This document shows positions 57,155 through 64,000 of a DNA stretch of 64,000 nt, one piece after another (within the stretch, counting starts at the first letter, position 1; each line of letters opens with the position of its first letter). Under the pieces are notes generated by a model that was not told where the DNA came from, ran no database searches, and worked only from the letters and a program-made list of their open reading frames with translations. The position numbers and the translations under genes were made by a program. This stretch comes from Streblospio benedicti (lineage: Eukaryota; Annelida; Polychaeta; Spionida; Spionidae), in assembly GCA_019095985.1 (NCBI GenBank), contig CM032659.1, positions 21,331,135 to 21,395,134 on the forward strand, read 5' to 3'.

Positions 57155-60100
57155 CTATAGCTTGGCTTTGGTATTGAATACTGGATTCCCCACGCCACTG
57201 TACTGCAGAAGTAAACATGGCGCTCCGGTATCTGCGGCTGCTGGCTTGGACAGGTGGAGCTGTTTGAACAGTACGTCATGTGCTTCAGTACTGTCAAAAG
57301 TGTCACTGAAGAGGCCTACAATATTACAAGATTTATATAATGGTAGTACATGGTAGTAATATATAAATTTCAATGATCTCTGTGAAGAAACAAAATTTAT
57401 TTTTCTTATGTCCTGTGACTGTTTTAATAAGGTTGCCAAGTAAATCAAACTAGCATGGGACAAACGTAAAATTCACTTATTAAAATGAGGTATTTTAAAT
57501 ATTTGCCGGCCGGTTTTAGCGGTTATTAGCAGATTATCATTATTTGGTTTGACTATGTCATTGTGTAAAGTAGAATTTTTAAACCGATAATCAATCAATA
57601 CTTTTGCTCAAATATGCTTGATTAAATGTATTGAAAAACTAAAATGTGAATTAATTTGTTTATGTGAAGGCTACTTTCTCAATATTTATTTCATAGTTAA
57701 TATAGTTCCTTGTTTAGCTATAACAAATCATTTGAAATTCTTAAAATAGGTGTTCTTTATTTGTCATTTAAAGTACATCAAATCTGTAAAATCAGTCCTA
57801 TGCAATGGCCATTTCTACAAAATCTTGTATTACAATATATGAAATTTACACAGTTTTGAGTAAATCACTTTACATGGCCGCCAATACAGCTACAGTCTGT
57901 CCAGAAATCACGATTTTCACTATCCTTAATACAATTTATTCTCCCACTTACATGCAAATTCATGAATGAATCAGCAGTGGGAAATCTTTTATCTCCCACG
58001 GTTGACATCTTGATATTGGACAATATTAATGCGCAGAGTAGCTAAGTAACATAAATTTACTATGGAACCTCATAGGAATATCCATTTTTCTATAATAATG
58101 ATCAAAACAATACAATGAGCGAAGAAGATCTAGATATCATAATGCTAGCGGTAGCCAGCTAAAATCGATTGGCATGTAGTTTGGTAGTGTGGCATGGCAT
58201 GGGATATTCTCCTAAGTTTTATGAAAGTGCTCGACTCTGATTGGCTGAGAGGGGGAGCGGGAAAAAGGATATCTTACACTCCAACGTTTAGAACATAGAA
58301 TAAATAAACGTATGGGTAAAAGGTAATACGGGCGGGGAGTGATAGATTAGACAACATACCACCTAGTGTGGACTTTAACAGAACTCATTCACTGCGCTCA
58401 CTCGTTCTGCCAAACACAGTCAGTGAGATATTGTCTGAGCTCTCACCTCCACTGTATAATGACCTATTATCCCGACACAGACATGTATTTTTCTACCTCT
58501 GATCTGGGTCCCCTATTGCATAGGTGTTATGTGTAGTACAATAATGAGTAGATAACATTCAATCTAAGTATTAAGTAACTTACCACTCATCGAGATATAC
58601 GTTTTACAGAACTGGTTTACATACATGAGATGTTTCATAAAATGAGCGATGTACAGTCTGCAAAGTAAAAAGTATATCTTGAGCAGGTAACATTCTACAC
58701 CAAGATTTCTATTTCTATTTGTACATTATAGGTTAAGTAGCCTTTGGGCCATACTAGTACGTGCTGGTATGTAGTCCGTTTTAGGCAGTTTGAATATACA
58801 GAATTCTCCAGAAGCCTTCATTACTGCGATTACCGTGCTCGTTAGTCATATCAAGCTTTCAATGTTGAACCTTTACGTTACCCATAGCCCCTGAAACACC
58901 CTAACATACCTTGAACTTTGTCTCACATATCTGGGGTGTACATAAAAGTCCATGCGGTGTTTCAAACCAATGGGTATTCGAACTGCAGAACCAAAGCTGA
59001 TCGCCGTTGGTTCACCTACCATGCAAATTTACGAAAATAAATCAGAGATTGGTGTAAGGGTGAGTGTGCGTGTGCACACTTATTATATTACATGTAATTA
59101 TTATATTACATGTAATTATTATTATATACATGTAATTAGTTTGGATCTCAGAGCACCTTATGTGTAATAATGAAAACCGTATGGTATGATTTTCAGCACC
59201 TCCCCGAATGAATTTGTAAATTTCAGAATGTCAGACGGTGAATATACTAAAGTGTTCTACCCGTTTAAGATTTTTAATCCCGTCCACCCCTTAAAAATAG
59301 ATAATAAAATAAAATGAAACATAAAAAATAAAAGTGCGTTTTCAGCCTCCGTCCTACCCACTTATTCGGGCGTACACGTCCAGGGGCACGATAAAAGTTA
59401 GCCCCACTCATCTGTACATGTATCAATATAATGTTAAATGTTAGCATTGTTTTGCTGAGACGAGACTAGAGTACATGACAATGTGGAGATTGGAATCTAT
59501 GATATACAAAATCATCGAACAAATACAAGCTAGTAGAGACACGTTTGATATTCGTGTAATGTTATGTTTCACACATTTAATCAACAATACGCCAACAAAA
59601 TGAACTAATATACATGCAGGTGGTAGAATGAAAAGGTGAGACACGCTGATAAGAACCATCACAACACTAGAACACTAGAATAGACCAGACCAGACACTTA
59701 CTAAAACTGTTTCAAATAAAAGCACCAATCCATTTAAACCAAAGACGTACCAGAGCTTGGATCTTGTGACACAAACACCGCTGCACACAGGCTGCGTGCG
59801 ATGATGCCAGCGTTACAGGCCAATGCTGACATAGGCTCGAAACCCAAGATCCAGTACCCATCCGGAGACATGGAGCACACATGTTGGGTCTGAAATAGTC
59901 ATAGTTAATGAAATGTATCAAGCAGTAACGGTATATACACATACATGTGTGTAATGGGCATTTAGATGCTTGAAAGCTGTGTCAGTTTAATCTAATGCAG
60001 CTTTGAGTAGATCCTTTATTGTAGATAAAGTGGATAGATTTTGTACATGTTTTTACGAGTCCCAATCTACGATCTAGCAGCGTGCATTTGTGTACCATCT

Positions 60101-61921
60101 GGTATGAACTGTCCTTCTCTTGGTACCATGTATTTTAACAAATATGCAACAGCTGTACCTGCAGTAAACTCTCAGCCTCAGTAGGCCCCAGTCTTCTGAC
60201 CTCAGTGACGTCATACTTGTCGCACACCGCTTTGAACGCATCCCTCTCACCAGCTGATTCAGGCTGCCGGCCTCAAAGTCACAGCTCAGTCGAGGCTGAA
60301 CCAGAACATGCGACACTCTATCTTATTGTCACAGCAGGAATCGTTGGCACTAATTCAGAATGTTAAAACACACAAATGTGTTTGTATTTAAACCTCAAGG
60401 CAAGAAATCGCTTTTCTTGGTTAGTACATCTTGGGCTAAAGTTGCATAACTCGTTTTTTGTTGTTGTAAATTTTGTTCTTGAGAAAGTGTTCAAAACAAA
60501 CCCCAGATGTTTTACTAATAATGAGTAACCATGTTCAACCTATAGCAAATCGATTCACCACAAAAATTATTTCTCCACATCAGTTGCCAAGTCATTAGCT
60601 TTAGTTGCCAAGCAATAAAACAGCTGGACTAACCCTAACTGCGGCTATCTTTAAAATACCCGGGTTTTTCTTTAGCATTTTTTCAGTGGCGGTGCGGTTG
60701 ATCGTTGTCCAAATTCGCTTCTCAAGGTGGGGAAATCTTTCTTGAATAACCCTCTCGAGAAATGAGCTGTGATCGATAGGATACAGAAAAGAATTAATGA
60801 CCATAGTGTGATCTATTTTGTACACAGTATTTTCTGCATACTATAAACCGTAGTAATGTTAGATTATTAAGTATGACCATGAAACAAATGTCACAGTATT
60901 TAATTGCTATCATTTCATGACATGTTAACTAACTTGCCTCGTATGTCACTCTCGAAGAAATTAAAATGATCAATTTGCAATCTTTTTATTTTACCCCAAA
61001 CTTACCCGGTTCGTCAACAAACTTTCCTTTTTGACCTACGATATAGACGCAATATAGGTTGTGTTAGTGGAGTTAACTTACTTTATTTGACTGTTAATGC
61101 CTTGGCCGTTCAATTCCGGTTTCACCCTCCCAGCTTGGTGAACTATGGTCCGGTTATCGTCCACCACGAACAGCATCTCAAAGCCAACCTGGAAAGAAAG
61201 AAATTTAAATTTACTCATTGTAGTCATTATTATTCTTTGGTCAAATCCACATACGTTAGCTTGTGTCACTTCTTATACTTCCCCTTTCTACTTTCGAGTA
61301 CTTATTTGCAGACAAATAAAATAAGATAAAATCTCCCAGGTCGGAATTCAAAGCTAGAGTAACATCACAGGATTATACAATTTAAAGTTCAAATGGTTCT
61401 CACAAGACTATAATGTTATGAACTCGTTGTTTACGTGTTTTTTCCAGCCTGACCACGGCCCGTTGGTCCTATAGGCTGGTACAAGGTGGAGTTCGGAACA
61501 AATGCTTAAAAAACCACCCAGTCACTTTAGTTTCATCCTTTACAGAGATGTACACTGTATGACAATATTCCACATTTTAACAGCTTGGGTGCATACCATT
61601 GACCCAGATACTAGCCTTCTATAGGAGCTCATGGAACTCACTACCTGAACACCTCTCTTGCCCCCCCTCCAATCAACGTAGCGTCTGTATCCTTTTCCTG
61701 CCATTCTAAATCTTGCCATGCCACTGATTGAAGCCTACTTACGATACTCCCCGTTCCTGAGGCGACAGCTAGCACTCTCTGGGGGGTCCGCAATGTAACG
61801 CTGGTACATGACAGGCATGTAATCGTAGCCCAGCGTACACGTTGCGGTTGATGTTCATAACGCCCTCGTAGTCGGCTGGTGTCGCCAGTCGACATGTTAC
61901 TTCCGTAATGTCTGAGGACAT
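57155..61921 (-). CDS. Right-arm copy of the NAT16/histidine N-acetyltransferase-like gene, frame disrupted in this assembly
   Basis: Eight exons mirror the left copy: 61921-61743, 61188-61082, 60766-60634, 60295-60159, 59889-59751, 59015-58910, 58657-58584 and 57315-57155. All splice sites are kept. Exon 1 is two bases longer than in the left copy, through four single-base length changes, mostly in C or G runs; exon 4 is one base shorter (GAGGGATG against GAGGAGATG). As written, the frame is lost in both. The last exon is longer and fully open: after LFSDTFDS it continues TEAHDVLFKQLHLSKP and ends NTKAKL, giving the C-terminus missing from the left copy. Either consensus errors or a decaying duplicate would explain this; the homopolymer setting favours errors. 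Confidence 0.7.
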
Positions 61922-64000
61922 TATGACGATCTACAAAACATTAGCGTTATTCCGGACAATATCTTGCAGGGGAATTCTGACATGTTTCAAAAAGCCGTTT
62001 TGTCACTTCTCATGTGCAAGTACATAGACTCTTACTATACAATTCAATGACCACGGCGGACTGATACTACGTTACACATATTCTATCACGTCGGCTTGCC
62101 CAAGCCCAATCTAGCCCCTCCCTCTGATTCGTGTGAATTGAGTTGAATTGATTTGTATTCATTAATAGACAGATCGGGGTTTCCACGTTTGCACATTAAA
62201 TTCAATGACTTTTTCTAGGCCAATTTTTTTTCACTGACTAGGATTTTTTTCTAGTTACCGAGCTTCATTTAAATATGGTCTCTGTAAAGATCAATGAAGC
62301 GAATACGTATACGATAGAGTTCTATTCTTCTTTCCCACGAATCTACAGATACAGACTTCTTATCAAATTATGTGGAGTTGGAGTTTCGCGCAAAGCGTGC
62401 AAAATTTGACCTGCTTTGGAAGATATCAAGGTGCTGAGAATATAACAACATAAATCAAAACAAGGAGGAAAAACTAATTATATCATGCACATTAAAGCGT
62501 GGGCATGTCCAATCATTTGCAAATACCACGCTGTATATCAGAGTCGGATATAAAAAACACATGTAACGATTCGTAATGTATTCTTAATTACCAAGTGCAC
62601 AAAGCCGGCTACGGTCTGTGACGGTGCTCAGACTTACTTTCCTGTTGCATTGTGTTCAACAATACTGTATGGATGGCGCACATATAGTGGACCAAAACTC
62701 ACTGTTATCGTATGAAAGGGAAGCCTATTTTATTTTTAGCATTCGTAAACGTTACGATATTATATACAACATACCAAATCATCAAGACCTTTTACCAGGT
62801 TAGATTTATGATTAGTATTTTCACTGATTTTGTGTACTGATACACGGAATCTCTATAAAGTATATGTATTGTTTGGTATGTGTTGATAAACATACATATT
62901 TCCCATACAGACAGAGAATCATATTAGTCTTCAATGAGATGCAACAATATATTTATCATACATGTGAATTCTTTTCATAAATTTTGAATGAAATTATTTT
63001 CACAATGAAGTCTCAAGGTCCGTGCTTAAAAGCTAAATATCAGTACTTAAATGTATACTTACAGATCTACCAACAAATCCGGGTGACAATCGCTTGATCT
63101 ACTCTTGCTGCGCTAAATGAATTGAATTAAATTTAAACAAACACTCGCCAGTACAACGTGCGATAACACTTTGGTATAAAATTTAGTATTATGTGTTGGT
63201 GGAACATTGGTACATCCAGCAGGAAGTAGAGATGCTGAACTTTATAAAATACAAGTAATAATAAATAAGTAAAAAATTTATTATGATAAGACAGAGTCGT
63301 CAGTATTTTTGCTCGATTGCATGCTAAATAAATGGTATGATCAATTCTGTCATATGTTATTATTGATTACATTAGAGGTCAAAATATATTGTCCTTGACA
63401 GCCAGTGTGTTTAGGGACAGTGCAATATTTAACAGGCAGGGGGGACCGGTGCGTATCGAAAAAAACTTGTCTGAAAAAATGTCTTGTCCCCTGCTGATGT
63501 GATGAAAAAAAACTGATGTCCCATGACCTCTATTCATAAAAAGTCCGCGTCCCCTCCAATGAATATTCGCATGATTAATTTGTACCAACTCGCACACATC
63601 GAGGTGGGATTTCAGCAGCTGAAAAAAGTACATGTCCCATGCCCAACGAGGAATGAAAAAATCATCCGGTCCCCCTACTTTTTGCACCTTGAAAAAAGTA
63701 CCAATCCCCCCTACCATTGCACCGGTTCCCCTTCCTGGTAAATATTGCACCGTCCTTAAAACATATATCGTTTGATTTCGTAATAAATGTACAGTGTATT
63801 GTACACCAAAGCAGAAACATCCAAACAAAAATGAGCCTGATTAAAAAACACCGCATGTTGTCCACAACCAAACTGCAATTGACAACTGTCCTGGACAAAT
63901 AGCAAAAGAATAAGTTTATTTTTACCTTAAATTTACAATCAAAATCTATCAGTATTATCAAAATAAACTAAAACTAAAATAAGTCCACGGATAAAACATA
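61922..64000. other. Upstream flank of the right-arm acetyltransferase-like gene
   Basis: Mirror of 43750-45820. No exon seen; contains the MITE at 63413-63757. Confidence 0.5.
63413..63757. mobile_element. MITE of about 345 bp, right-arm copy
   Basis: Reverse-complement counterpart of 43989-44335, with the same ends AGGGACAGTGCAATATTTAA and the complement of AAGGACGGTGCAATATTTAC. It was present before the inverted duplication, or both arms are alleles. Confidence 0.75.

Larger units (their letters stand above)
56881..64000. repeat. Right arm of the large inverted duplication
   Basis: Reverse complement of 43750-50902 with low divergence. The inner end lies at the word CTATTTTGCAGGACCTG (complement at 50887-50902), inside a TTTACGG-family repeat. 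The outer end is cut by the window edge. Confidence 0.9.

Overview
The window is eukaryotic, non-vertebrate DNA. It has many small exons with GT-AG introns, about 60% AT, abundant short ACATGTA-type repeats and dense short transposons. Intron-rich genes, trefoil-plus-cadherin and histidine-acetyltransferase-like genes and high copy-to-copy polymorphism point to a marine deuterostome such as a lancelet. That assignment is inference; a mollusc cannot be excluded from sequence alone. Three runs of exactly 100 N (19015-19114, 40242-40341, 51401-51500) mark scaffold gaps, and two of the three are flanked by duplicated sequence that looks like an assembly artefact.

Layout: (1) 1-2.8 kb, plus strand: the end of a gene entering from the left, with two candidate last exons, one ending in an FxNPxY tail and the other in a PDZ-ligand tail. 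(2) 5.4-25.2 kb, minus strand: a 25-exon gene whose exon phases all chain into an open 1206-residue single-pass membrane protein. It has a signal peptide, two trefoil-like cysteine modules separated by a Thr-rich mucin-like linker, a series of cadherin-like repeats, one transmembrane helix and a 15-residue tail. A palindromic Penelope-like element sits in intron 2. (3) 25.2-32.5 kb: no gene recognised; SINEs and MITEs. (4) 32.5-36.5 kb, plus strand: a complete 7-exon class A GPCR of 398 residues with DHY and DPxxY in place of DRY and NPxxY. (5) 36.5-43.7 kb: no gene recognised; simple repeats, a gap and a low-quality tract of degenerate copies. (6) 43.7-64.0 kb: a very large inverted duplication (arms over 7 kb, about 6 kb spacer). 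Each arm carries an 8-exon GNAT-fold acetyltransferase gene of the NAT16/histidine N-acetyltransferase type; the two genes are convergent. The left copy has a shortened last exon and the right copy has frame disruptions in other exons.

The genes do not form a pathway. They are independent loci: adhesion/mucosal surface protein, receptor, and small-molecule acetyltransferase. All exon boundaries were derived by eye from splice signals and phase continuity, not from transcripts. Family names rest on motif recognition, not on database searches.
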